A stretch of DNA of 12,221 nt, taken from Candidatus Omnitrophota bacterium. GTDB taxonomy: Bacteria; Omnitrophota; Gorgyraeia; Zapsychrales; JANLHA01. Where the stretch lies: contig JAHFFS010000022.1 in assembly GCA_023247815.1 (NCBI GenBank), forward strand, positions 1-12,221, in the 5' to 3' direction. Within the stretch, counting starts at the first letter, position 1; the number at the start of each line of letters is the position of its first letter. The notes under the pieces were generated by a model. It had not been told where the DNA came from. It made no database searches and was given only the letters and a program-made list of their open reading frames with translations. This document shows positions 1-7,555 of this stretch, piece by piece. The position numbers and the translations under genes are program-made.

Positions 1-2570
1 TACATCCGCAATTTCTGATCAAACAACGGACTCTTTTTGATTCTTTGATACAACACCCGCTTCTGTTCCTGATCTTCCATCACCTTGAGTGCGTGCACAA
101 ACCCCTCGAGAAAATAAGGAAGCCGGTGGGTCTCAAATTCCTGTGGCCACACATGAACAGGTTTTTCCTGGACCGGGTCCAAACACTTGTGTTTCGTGAC
201 CTCCTGATAAACATACGTCGGGAACAACCCCTTATCATCCTCAACACTCTTAACCCCGGCATTGGTCTTGGTCACCACCCATTGCAAAAATTCAATGATC
301 TCATTCATCGTTAAAGGCTGCTCGGCCCCATCAATCCCCTTACGGACCTGCTCCCGGTACTTTTCTTTTACGTCGCTGGCCTGGCTCCAATAAGGAAACG
401 GTTCCCGCTCTTCAATCAATATTTTGGTCAACGCTTTGATAAAGACCGCCAATTCGGAGAAAACCAAAACCTCTCGATTTTGGATCGGCAGTTTTGCGAA
501 GTTATTCAACAAAAATTGGCAAATGCGCTGCAATTCCAATGACTCACAGATCGAGGCCCCCAACAATCCAGGCAGCCCGTTGAGCGAATCACACCATCCC
601 GGCTTATCCGCTTCCATCTCGATCCCAACCCCGCTCGGATCAAAACTGGCCGCTTTATTCGCGATCAAACACAACAGCTTAGTCATCAAGGTTGTTTCAT
701 AAACTTCGCCTTCTCCTTGCTTGGTCCGTAACTTGCTTCCCCTTTCCTCAGCGAGAATCTCCTTACGTCCATCTTTCACCGAATGGTATTGACGCACCCC
801 CTTCGGCGTCAATTGATAACGCTGCTCGCGCGGCAAAACATAATGTGAGTTATGATAAAAAGCAAATCGTTTCGTCCCAAACAACAGCGACTCCAAACGT
901 TCCGGATAAATCATGAGATAACTTTCAATCAAATCGAGACAGTAGGTCCAATGGTCCACCCAAAACCCTTCCCCGTGGTCGGCGGTCTCAAACTTTCGGC
1001 AGGACGAAAGCACGCGATTAAAAAAATCCTGTTTCGAAACTTTCAATTTGATATCGTATCGTTCCAAAAGCAGCAAAAGCTCTCCGGGCTGAAAGCCGTG
1101 CGTCAAACGAAAATGCAGATCAGGATGCTCCCCTTGAACGCAATCTTCAAGCAGGGCCAATGCCTTCTTCTGATCCTCTAAAATGAAGTTCATTCCCTTG
1201 ACGATCAATGGATTATATCCGTCGGCCTGAAGGAGACTGAAAAAATTGACAATGCTATTTTCTTCAACGTCTTGATTGAAAAAAACATCGTTACGGCGAT
1301 TCTGGACCACATCGCGGAAATTGCCGTTGCCTTGTGAGAACCCCGTTGGCGCAAGGACGAAATGATTGTAATCGCGCTCCAAATCTCCGTGCTTACGGCT
1401 AAAGACATTGAAGACCACATTCCCCTCACGCGTCTTTAAAGAAACCGGCAGGCCTCCGCGCAAAACATTATCAAGAAAAGTTTGTCCGCAGTAACCATTG
1501 AAATGGGACGAAGAACTGTGGGTAAAGGCAAAACTCTTAATCCGAGCGATCTCTTCTTCATTTTGTAGACGTTTCTCTTCAATAAAATCCTTAGTGGTGA
1601 CACGCTTGATGATCGATGACAAATGCCGTTGGCTGTGCGTTTGGCCGAAAATAGACACAATTCGCTTTTCCTTACCTCCCGGCAAAGAAAACCGGCCGTA
1701 GGCCATCGCAGATGGAGTTCGGTTTGCAGTCTGTTGATTTCTTGGGACAGTGAAAACCTTTTGTTGCAAAAATTTTTCTGGAACCCGAAAATCCGTACAA
1801 GCCCCGAAAACACTCTCAACTTCGACGAGAGGATCCAACAGCCGTGGTTTCGCCGCTCCTGCTTCATAGCTTAAGAAAAAATTTCCTTCTTCAATATGCC
1901 GCACGTCCGAAGTATCTGCGACCTCAACGTTCAGATGATAATACGGCACTCGTTTCTGCAAATTGGCAACCCGGATCCAGGCCTCGACCGTGCGCGACAT
2001 ATTTTTAACCAGCCAATCTTTCATGCCGTAGGCCAAAATATTCGGCAGGCCATCGATGACCTCGATTTCATATTTCTTCGTGGAAAGGCTGACGACCTTG
2101 ACTTCTCTGACGAGCGCCGGGAAGGCCTCATGAGGGATCGTAAAATAATTCACCTGAACCGAAAGCCCCAAGGACTTGTTCTCATCTTGGATCGTCAAAT
2201 CATGGGAGGTGATCAACAGGCGCTGATTTGTCTGGTAAGCTCTTTGCGAAGAGGCCGGTTGGAAAGGCTCCCAATAATGGACTTTCGCGCCGGATCGGAC
2301 CTTTAAAAACGTTCGGAAGCCCTGCAAAGGCGTTAAGCGGTAAGCCTTGTTGGCGGGTTGGAATTCCAGGATGGCTTTATCTTTGCTTTCAATGCCAAAA
2401 CTGGAAACACACTGCCCCCGGTTGACGTAAAACGCCCACATCGGGATGCCCCACACGCCGGCAACACCAGGAAAAAAATTGCTAAAAGGCTTTTGTTGAT
2501 TGTAATCCTCAATGACAAAATGCCCTGATGGGCTAAGGTCATAACAAGATTTTTTTTTATCAGTCCCCAT
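1..2570 (-). CDS. GH94 / cellobiose-phosphorylase-like large protein (3' end beyond window)
   Basis: I translated this frame by hand from an ATG at 2570 and found it open for 856 codons to the left edge, with no stop, so the C-terminus lies outside. It resembles large bacterial proteins usually annotated as cellobiose phosphorylase or glycosyltransferase 36 (GH94-like), which make or break glycosidic bonds, often with phosphate. Landmarks: FSNFFPGVAGVWGIPMW at residues 29-45, EFQPANKAY near 70, FRDVVQNRRNDVFF near 418-431, EGFWVDHWTY near 534-543, DPSGVGIEMEADKPG at 644-658, then WCDSLNGLPG from 659. By analogy with the D-W-N-D-x-x-N segment of characterised GH94 phosphorylases, D661 in C-D-S-L-N is my candidate for the general acid. 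This is inference. No signal peptide is visible. The gene starts 10 nt after the deacetylase stop, with only a weak ribosome site. The true substrate is unknown. Codons 5-7 are a run of nine A. Confidence 0.85.
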   Translation of the reverse strand, partial: MGTDKKKSCYDLSPSGHFVIEDYNQQKPFSNFFPGVAGVWGIPMWAFYVNRGQCVSSFGIESKDKAILEFQPANKAYRLTPLQGFRTFLKVRSGAKVHYWEPFQPASSQRAYQTNQRLLITSHDLTIQDENKSLGLSVQVNYFTIPHEAFPALVREVKVVSLSTKKYEIEVIDGLPNILAYGMKDWLVKNMSRTVEAWIRVANLQKRVPYYHLNVEVADTSDVRHIEEGNFFLSYEAGAAKPRLLDPLVEVESVFGACTDFRVPEKFLQQKVFTVPRNQQTANRTPSAMAYGRFSLPGGKEKRIVSIFGQTHSQRHLSSIIKRVTTKDFIEEKRLQNEEEIARIKSFAFTHSSSSHFNGYCGQTFLDNVLRGGLPVSLKTREGNVVFNVFSRKHGDLERDYNHFVLAPTGFSQGNGNFRDVVQNRRNDVFFNQDVEENSIVNFFSLLQADGYNPLIVKGMNFILEDQKKALALLEDCVQGEHPDLHFRLTHGFQPGELLLLLERYDIKLKVSKQDFFNRVLSSCRKFETADHGEGFWVDHWTYCLDLIESYLMIYPERLESLLFGTKRFAFYHNSHYVLPREQRYQLTPKGVRQYHSVKDGRKEILAEERGSKLRTKQGEGEVYETTLMTKLLCLIANKAASFDPSGVGIEMEADKPGWCDSLNGLPGLLGASICESLELQRICQFLLNNFAKLPIQNREVLVFSELAVFIKALTKILIEEREPFPYWSQASDVKEKYREQVRKGIDGAEQPLTMNEIIEFLQWVVTKTNAGVKSVEDDKGLFPTYVYQEVTKHKCLDPVQEKPVHVWPQEFETHRLPYFLEGFVHALKVMEDQEQKRVLYQRIKKSPLFDQKLRM

Positions 2571-2580
2571 CCAACGTCAC

Positions 2581-3414
2581 TTAATGCGGATTTTCCATTT
2601 GGCGAAAGAGATGATAAAAGCCCATCAATTTGACCCAAAGGATTTGTTCGCTATTATCGGCATCACTGATACGGATACGGTCAAGTTCATATAAATTTTT
2701 ATTAAAACGGTCCTTACCCCGATTGGTCGTCACTGCCGCCTTAAACCCGGCCTGTTTTACGATCGCCTTAGTATTCTCGTCGAAACCGCCGACGGGATAA
2801 GCATAAAGATCGATTTTGACCTTAAGTGTATTCTCCAAGGCCCACTTTCCCTTTTCAATTTCTAAAACCTGATTCTTAATGGATAAATCAGGCAGATACG
2901 CCGACGTCAAGCCATGGCAGCCGATCGTAAATCCGCCTTTCATCATCTCGCGGATCTGCGCCCAGTTAAGATAATCTTCGTCAATGAGGGCCTTAAATTT
3001 TTCCGGGTCCAAATAATCCTTTTCTTTAATCAAATTTTGGTCAACTAGGCCGGGAACGATAAAAACGGTCGCGGGGAACCCATATTTTTTTAGGACCGGC
3101 AAGGCATAAACGTAATTATCGGCATAACCATCGTCAAATGTGATGACAACAGGTTTGGGTGGAAGCTTCTTTCCATCTCGGATAGCGTCGACAAGCGTGT
3201 CCAAGCTGATCACGTTATAGTGATTCTTCTTCAAATACCCCATCTGCCAGTCAAAGCGCTGGGGACTGACAATTTCGGCCTGAGGCGTATTGGTTTTTTC
3301 CACCTTATGAAACATCAATATAGGGACCACCCTCCTTTGCTCAAGCCAGACCCTCCCCGAGATGGCGGCAGCGATCAAAAGCAAAATAAAAAAATATTTT
3401 CGAAAATTTCTCAT
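2581..3414 (-). CDS. membrane-anchored polysaccharide deacetylase-like protein (NodB/CE4 fold), degenerate motif 2
   Basis: This 277 aa protein has a hydrophobic N-terminal segment (about residues 7-20, after MRNFRKY) that should anchor or export it, followed by a NodB/CE4 domain. The opening PILMFHKV (31-38) and the motif TFDDGYADN (92-100) are typical. In the family D94 would be the catalytic base and D95 a metal ligand. Motif 2, normally H-(S/T)-x-x-H, reads H167-G-L-T-S171, so one metal-binding His is replaced by Ser. A YPVGG segment (206-210) stands where the family has its Y-P-x-G motif. Family members remove N- or O-acetyl groups from peptidoglycan, chitin-like or xylan-like polymers. 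With the altered site, reduced, altered or lost activity is possible. The start is 7 nt after the yqeY-like stop, with no clear ribosome site. The next gene encodes the GH94-like protein, so a role in extracytoplasmic carbohydrate metabolism is plausible but inferred. Confidence 0.88.
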   Translation of the reverse strand: MRNFRKYFFILLLIAAAISGRVWLEQRRVVPILMFHKVEKTNTPQAEIVSPQRFDWQMGYLKKNHYNVISLDTLVDAIRDGKKLPPKPVVITFDDGYADNYVYALPVLKKYGFPATVFIVPGLVDQNLIKEKDYLDPEKFKALIDEDYLNWAQIREMMKGGFTIGCHGLTSAYLPDLSIKNQVLEIEKGKWALENTLKVKIDLYAYPVGGFDENTKAIVKQAGFKAAVTTNRGKDRFNKNLYELDRIRISDADNSEQILWVKLMGFYHLFRQMENPH

Positions 3415-3421
3415 TTGAGGA

Positions 3422-3871
3422 TCAAAGTTTTAACAAGGCCTCTTTGACCAGCCGGCTCACGGTTTGATTATCGGCCTGTCCAGCGACTTGAGGCAGGACG
3501 ATTTTCATGACCGCGCCCATGTCTTTAACACCGCCCGCGTTAGCTTCTTGAATGGCCTTGGCAATCATCGGACTCAACTGATCGGTGGACATTTCTTGAG
3601 GAAGATACGACTGCAAGATCGCCAGTTCCTGCTTTTCCTTGTCAGCCAAATCACGGCGATCCCCCTTCTCGTACTGTTCAATGGAATCCTGCCGCTGCTT
3701 GACCTGCTTTTTTATAACCCCGATTGTGTCAGCGTCCTCGAGCTGGTCGATCTTTTTCTCAATGGCCACGTATTTCAACTGTGAGCGTAAAAAACTCAGC
3801 GTTGAGGACTTGACTTTGTCTTTATCTTTCATGGCTTGAATATAATCTTTACTGATCTGATCTGCTAGCAT
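3422..3871 (-). CDS. GatB/YqeY-domain protein
   Basis: At 149 aa this matches the usual length of YqeY-like proteins, which consist only of the domain found at the C-terminus of the GatB subunit of the Asp-tRNA(Asn)/Glu-tRNA(Gln) amidotransferase. Features are the start MLADQISKDYIQAMK, the STLSFLRSQLKY segment, a charged helix ending in QYEKGDRRDLADKE, ILQSYLPQEMS, and the C-terminal GGVKDMGAVMKIV...GQADNQTVSRLVKEAL. All are characteristic of the family. The domain is thought to bind tRNA, but the role of stand-alone YqeY is not settled. A strong GGAGG ribosome site lies just upstream, the clearest in the operon, which supports this start. It sits 25 nt after the DUF167 gene and 7 nt before the deacetylase gene, so it is probably cotranscribed. 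The protein should be cytoplasmic, with no membrane segment. Confidence 0.93.
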   Translation of the reverse strand: MLADQISKDYIQAMKDKDKVKSSTLSFLRSQLKYVAIEKKIDQLEDADTIGVIKKQVKQRQDSIEQYEKGDRRDLADKEKQELAILQSYLPQEMSTDQLSPMIAKAIQEANAGGVKDMGAVMKIVLPQVAGQADNQTVSRLVKEALLKL

Positions 3872-3875
3872 ATGG

Positions 3876-3880
3876 CCTCC
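3876..3880 (-). promoter_or_regulatory. ribosome binding site GGAGG of the yqeY-like gene
   Basis: On the minus strand GGAGG stands four bases before the ATG at 3871. It is the best Shine-Dalgarno match seen in the window, and it fixes the start of the YqeY-like protein. Confidence 0.85.
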
Positions 3881-3896
3881 GTATTTCCGCTCAATA

Positions 3897-4124
3897 TTAA
3901 ATTTTTATCATAATCACTTTGTTCCTTGATTTCAACCCTTTTATCATCGCAACATGGGCGGCTTTCACACCCCAATGCTCTGCCACCGCATTTAGCACGG
4001 CTTTATTCGCCTTGCCTTCGAGGGCCGGGGCGGTCGTGTAAACTTTCAAAAGACCAGGCTCTTCTTTGACCATGTTCTTTCTGGCGTTAGGAACAACCTT
4101 AACGTTGATCTTCATCAGGGTCAT
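3897..4124 (-). CDS. YggU/DUF167 family protein
   Basis: A small protein (75 aa) of the YggU/DUF167 family, which is widespread in bacteria and archaea and has no established function. The conserved core is present: V-K-V-V-P-N-A-R-K near the N-terminus, then APALEGKANKAVLNAVAEHWGV, and the GLKSRNKVIMI end, where G-x-x-S-R-x-K is the family signature. It begins with an ATGA overlap with the stop of the metallopeptidase-like gene, so translation is probably coupled. A second ATG three codons in (4115) gives MKINVKVV, which also looks like a family N-terminus. I cannot decide between them, because neither has a clear ribosome site. It is likely cytoplasmic. Confidence 0.9.
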   Translation of the reverse strand: MTLMKINVKVVPNARKNMVKEEPGLLKVYTTAPALEGKANKAVLNAVAEHWGVKAAHVAMIKGLKSRNKVIMIKI

Positions 4125-4948
4125 GGCAGCAGCAAGTCCAAGGCATTATTTTTCAACCATTGCTGTCTGATCTGATAGTCTGGCAAGACCCCAGCAACCT
4201 TCCGCCAAAACCGTTTGGAATGGTTAGGCACTTCCAAATGACAAAGTTCATGGACAATCACATAATCAATGACATCAAGCGGGGATAAAACTAGCAGCCA
4301 ATTGAGATAGATGTTCTGCTTACGGTAATCACAGCTTCCCCAGATACGTTTTTGGGTCTTGACGACAACCTTCTGCGGTTTCAACCCCATGAGGCGAGTG
4401 TAATGAAACACCCGGCCGCCAAAAATTTCCCCGGCCTGCTGACGGTACCATTTGACCAACTGCGCCCGGATAAGTTGTTCCTGCTGATGCTCGCCACTTT
4501 CAAGGATGGGAACGTGAATCTTCCATTGCCGCCCGTCAAAATCAATCTGCACTCGTCGGCGCTGCGTTGGGTTGACATTAAGCGGATACTTGGCTCCTAA
4601 AAATAAAAAATCCTGGTCATGAGCGTACTTTCGCTTTGCTAAGTGCGCCTGTCTTCTTGCCGCCTCAACGAATTTTCTTTGAATCCACGCGGCCTTCTCG
4701 CGAATAAATGATTCGATGTCACTTTCAGAACTGAACCGGGGCGCCCGAACGCGGATGGATTGATGGTCCAATACCCTGATTTCAATGCTCCGACGCCGGA
4801 TCGAACGAACCAGACAAAATTCAATCACCCCTTGCGCAGTCTTGACGGAATGACTCTTCTCTTGCGGCGGCGATGTTCGCTGAAATCCTAAAGACATTTT
4901 CTCTAAAATTGTTTGGTAAAAAATGGTGGTGGGAACCCTAGAAGTCAT
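4121..4948 (-). CDS. YgjP/DUF45 (SprT-like) metallopeptidase-family protein
   Basis: A 275 aa protein of the YgjP/DUF45 family (COG1451), which has a zinc-metallopeptidase fold. The C-terminal half carries the full signature: WGSC at 203-206, a YLNW segment, then VIVHELCHLEVPNHSKRFW at 231-249. This gives the zinc motif H233-E234-x-x-H237 with H243 as the probable third ligand. Family members have no firmly established physiological substrate. E. coli YgjP has been reported as a UTP pyrophosphatase. The N-terminal half (about 40-150) is the family's beta-rich region, with IEIRVLDHQSIRVRAP. The first 17-30 residues look unlike the family, and an internal ATG at 4897 (MSLGFQRT), preceded by AGAG, could be the true start. 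I kept the upstream ATG because a GGGG stretch lies six bases before it. The gene follows the coiled-coil gene by 32 nt and overlaps DUF167 by 4 nt. Confidence 0.9.
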   Translation of the reverse strand: MTSRVPTTIFYQTILEKMSLGFQRTSPPQEKSHSVKTAQGVIEFCLVRSIRRRSIEIRVLDHQSIRVRAPRFSSESDIESFIREKAAWIQRKFVEAARRQAHLAKRKYAHDQDFLFLGAKYPLNVNPTQRRRVQIDFDGRQWKIHVPILESGEHQQEQLIRAQLVKWYRQQAGEIFGGRVFHYTRLMGLKPQKVVVKTQKRIWGSCDYRKQNIYLNWLLVLSPLDVIDYVIVHELCHLEVPNHSKRFWRKVAGVLPDYQIRQQWLKNNALDLLLP

Positions 4949-4980
4949 ACCGAACCCCGCGACGGAATTCGTGATGACAC

Positions 4981-5649
4981 CTACTTCATGATCGTCACAT
5001 CAATCTTAACGCTTTTTTCTTTGGCGACCGCCGGATATTCCATGGCAGAAATTTTTCCGTTTTTTACCAAAAATCCGTTATTCCCCAATAAAGATTGAAT
5101 GCGATCGTCTTCACGCAGAGCAAGAACCTGCTTCTGAACCACGTCTCTTTTCAACCCCGCGATCCGATTTTTGATCTGCCTGAGTTTGTTTTTGAAATTT
5201 GCCAGCACCTTTTTCCCTTCCCCAACCGTGGAAAAATTCCCCGCATTCATTTCCGCTTTCAATTTCATCGTCGCCATTTCCGTGCTGATCTGGGCGTTCT
5301 TTTCCTTCAATTGCGCTAATGAAGACTCTATGTCCGCCAAATGGTCAAGCAGCACCACCTTCTGCTGGAGCTGGTCGTTTTCCTGTTCCATTTTCGCTAA
5401 CAAATATTCCGTCTGCTTAAGATTTTCTTCTAAAACTGAAATCTTCAACCGGTTTTTACGGTTCATCGTGAACTGGTCGTCCAAAATTCGCTGGGTCGTC
5501 TGGACACTACGCTGCATGTCCCAATAAGCATTCATGTACTGCTGAAAGAACCAATAAAACCCCGCGCACAAAACCGCCAGGACCAGAAATCCCAGCCCAT
5601 CATAAGACGCTGATTTTTTATTTTCAATGTTTGCCATGACATCCCCCAT
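4981..5649 (-). CDS. membrane-anchored coiled-coil protein, function unknown
   Basis: I do not recognise a family for this 222 aa protein. After a short charged N-terminus it has one membrane segment (about residues 19-35, GFLVLAVLCAGFYWFF). A long helical, heptad-like region follows from about 45 to 180, rich in Leu, Lys, Glu and Gln (for example LEENLKQTEYLLAKMEQEND). A short C-terminal part without coiled-coil character ends in KIDVTIMK. The likely topology is cytoplasmic N-terminus and periplasmic coil. The listed ATG overlaps the AsmA-like gene's stop in TAATG, which suggests coupled translation. The internal ATG at 5637 (MANIENKK) follows a G-rich GGGGG stretch at good spacing and may be the real start. 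The protein follows an AsmA-like protein and mirrors the larger anchored coiled-coil protein on that protein's other side, so a shared envelope role is inferred. Confidence 0.85.
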   Translation of the reverse strand: MGDVMANIENKKSASYDGLGFLVLAVLCAGFYWFFQQYMNAYWDMQRSVQTTQRILDDQFTMNRKNRLKISVLEENLKQTEYLLAKMEQENDQLQQKVVLLDHLADIESSLAQLKEKNAQISTEMATMKLKAEMNAGNFSTVGEGKKVLANFKNKLRQIKNRIAGLKRDVVQKQVLALREDDRIQSLLGNNGFLVKNGKISAMEYPAVAKEKSVKIDVTIMK

Positions 5650-7529
5650 TAATGAAGTATGGAATTTAAAATATTTTTGATGGCTTCTTCTGCTTCGCCG
5701 GCCTGGTGACCTTTGCCAGATGTATCTGACGGCGCGGTCTCTTGGCCGGAAGATTCATCCCCGTTGCCAAAAATCGTTCCTAAAATCTTTCCTACTCCCG
5801 CGTTCTTGCCAATGACCTTTTGCAGTTCCAATTTCCCACGCTCAACGACCATCCGTTGAGTGATATATTCTAAATCGGGAAGCAATTTAAGGGAAGAAAT
5901 TTTTCCTTGGTAAGGCAAAAGCGGTATTTTGATCATTTGATCGGCCGTGACCAATCCAGCTAATTCCGGAACAACCTTGACCATCCGTTCTGCTAAGATG
6001 GCAGGAATATAAACATCCCCCTGCAAACTCAAATTTTGATCCAAATCCAAACTGCCTTTGGCCATCAAAGAAAAAAGATCAGATTGGATCGCCACCTCAT
6101 CCAAAAAAACGCGGCCCTGGCCAACGGACAGTTCAACCACCATTTTCTGAAAGACAGTATCCTTTGCCTTCAATTTATCCTGATCCTCGATGGGAAAATC
6201 AGCTAAAATCTGATCAAAAAGACCGGAAATAAATGGAATCTTGTTTAAAACAAAATTCAAAACATTGAAATCGACCAGTCGCGCCTGTTCAAAGGCCACC
6301 TGGCCTCGCCCCGATAAAAAATCGCGACTTATTTTTGTCCCAACTTGCCCAGTAGCCGAGAAATCACCTTTGAGCACACCAACAAATGCCGCATTGCTCC
6401 CCAATTCCAGCAAAGGATATTGTATTCCCAAATCAGAAATGAGCAAATTCAACTGCAAATCCTGATTTCCTAGATAATCCTTTAAAGACCCTTGCGCCGA
6501 AACCGTTCCCTGCCCGGCTTTGAGCCGCAGATCAATGTCTTTAACGTCCTTTTCAGTCATTCGAGAGGTCAAAGAGACCTGATCAAAAATCAATGGGATG
6601 ACCTTAAGCGAAAGACGTCCTTCTGAAAATTCTACGGCCGCATCGATTTTTTTTACACCCAGTTGCCCTGCTTCAAAATTTTTAACCTTAAGCATCAATT
6701 TCCCTTCTATGGCCTTGATCTGCTCAGAAAACGGAACCTGGGGGAAAATCGCTTGCAACTCACCAAAATCCAATTTTGCGACATCGGACTGAAATGAAAC
6801 ATCCGTCAAGGAAACCTGGTGTTGTCCATCATCTACGATCGCATTTCCCTGTATCTCGACGTTGCGCTCCTGAGCAAACAAAGCGGCCTTGACTCGAAAC
6901 AAGAACGGCTTGCGCAACTGAAAATCTTTAACCGAAAGCTCAATTTGCTGGATGGGAATCCGCAGCGTCGGGTCGAGAGCTTCATCAACGTAAACCAACG
7001 CCCCATGCTGGATCACAATGGAACGGATTTGAAATTGCGGTAACGATCCTTTTTCTACGGCAGAAGGCGTGCTGCCAGCCGGCAGGGAAGGGGTTTGAGA
7101 ATTTCCGCTCGGCTCAGCACTTTTCACGGTGATCCTTTCAAAATTGAACCGGCCCTCGCGGTTATGGATCAAGGAAACTTCAAACGAATCAACCGTCACT
7201 TGGGCGACAACGATTTTACGTTCCAACAAAATCGGTAGCAAATCCAAAGCCAAAGTCACCCGTCCGGCCTTTAAAAATTTTTGTTTCTGAAATCCGGCAT
7301 CATCGGCAATCTCCAACCCATTGATGGCCAGACCGATTCCCTCCTTCAACGAAAAAGCGAAATCCAAAGAAGCGATGTTGACTTCCCGCCGTAAGGAACG
7401 GCTGATCTCGTCGGTTATTTGGCTTTTGAATGGGTTCAAATCAACGGTTTTTAAGATGACAAAGACAGCAAGAATCGCTAAGAGCAGAAATACGAGGCAA
7501 CTAACAAGAATGATTTTAACGACTTTCAT
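5649..7529 (-). CDS. AsmA family protein
   Basis: This 626 aa protein is close to the length of E. coli AsmA. It has one N-terminal membrane anchor (about 4-27) and a large periplasmic region. The N-terminal AsmA signature is clear: a few residues after the anchor comes LNPFKSQITDEISRSLRREV (31-50), then beta-rich LAINGLEIADD (67-77) and DLLPILLERKIVVAQVTVDS (96-115). The C-terminal third has the repeating amphipathic beta pattern (SLDLDQNLSLQGDVYIP) typical of AsmA-like proteins. A Ser/Pro/Gly linker lies at about 137-160, and there is a low-complexity acidic Ser/Gly tail. AsmA-like proteins are inner-membrane-anchored, form extended lipid-binding grooves, and are implicated in phospholipid transport to the outer membrane or in its assembly. 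The gene is 26 nt after the large coiled-coil gene, with no clear ribosome site, and overlaps the next gene by one base. The substrate is unknown. Confidence 0.9.
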   Translation of the reverse strand: MKVVKIILVSCLVFLLLAILAVFVILKTVDLNPFKSQITDEISRSLRREVNIASLDFAFSLKEGIGLAINGLEIADDAGFQKQKFLKAGRVTLALDLLPILLERKIVVAQVTVDSFEVSLIHNREGRFNFERITVKSAEPSGNSQTPSLPAGSTPSAVEKGSLPQFQIRSIVIQHGALVYVDEALDPTLRIPIQQIELSVKDFQLRKPFLFRVKAALFAQERNVEIQGNAIVDDGQHQVSLTDVSFQSDVAKLDFGELQAIFPQVPFSEQIKAIEGKLMLKVKNFEAGQLGVKKIDAAVEFSEGRLSLKVIPLIFDQVSLTSRMTEKDVKDIDLRLKAGQGTVSAQGSLKDYLGNQDLQLNLLISDLGIQYPLLELGSNAAFVGVLKGDFSATGQVGTKISRDFLSGRGQVAFEQARLVDFNVLNFVLNKIPFISGLFDQILADFPIEDQDKLKAKDTVFQKMVVELSVGQGRVFLDEVAIQSDLFSLMAKGSLDLDQNLSLQGDVYIPAILAERMVKVVPELAGLVTADQMIKIPLLPYQGKISSLKLLPDLEYITQRMVVERGKLELQKVIGKNAGVGKILGTIFGNGDESSGQETAPSDTSGKGHQAGEAEEAIKNILNSILH

Positions 7530-7555
7530 GACGAAAAAATTTTATGGTGTTCAAA

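Noticed and set aside
1436..1867. A 143-codon minus-strand frame inside the left part.
   Set aside because: It overlaps the continuous GH94-like frame, which carries conserved motifs on both sides. The alternative product has no recognisable feature.
2333..2638. A 101-codon minus-strand frame with a lipoprotein-like stretch (LLAIFFLVLPACG).
   Set aside because: It lies out of frame across the end of the deacetylase gene and the start of the GH94-like gene, both of which have strong family motifs. The lipobox look is a by-product of the other frame.
3464..3784. A 106-codon plus-strand frame across from the YqeY-like gene.
   Set aside because: It is antisense to a well-supported family protein with a GGAGG ribosome site, and it has no motif of its own.
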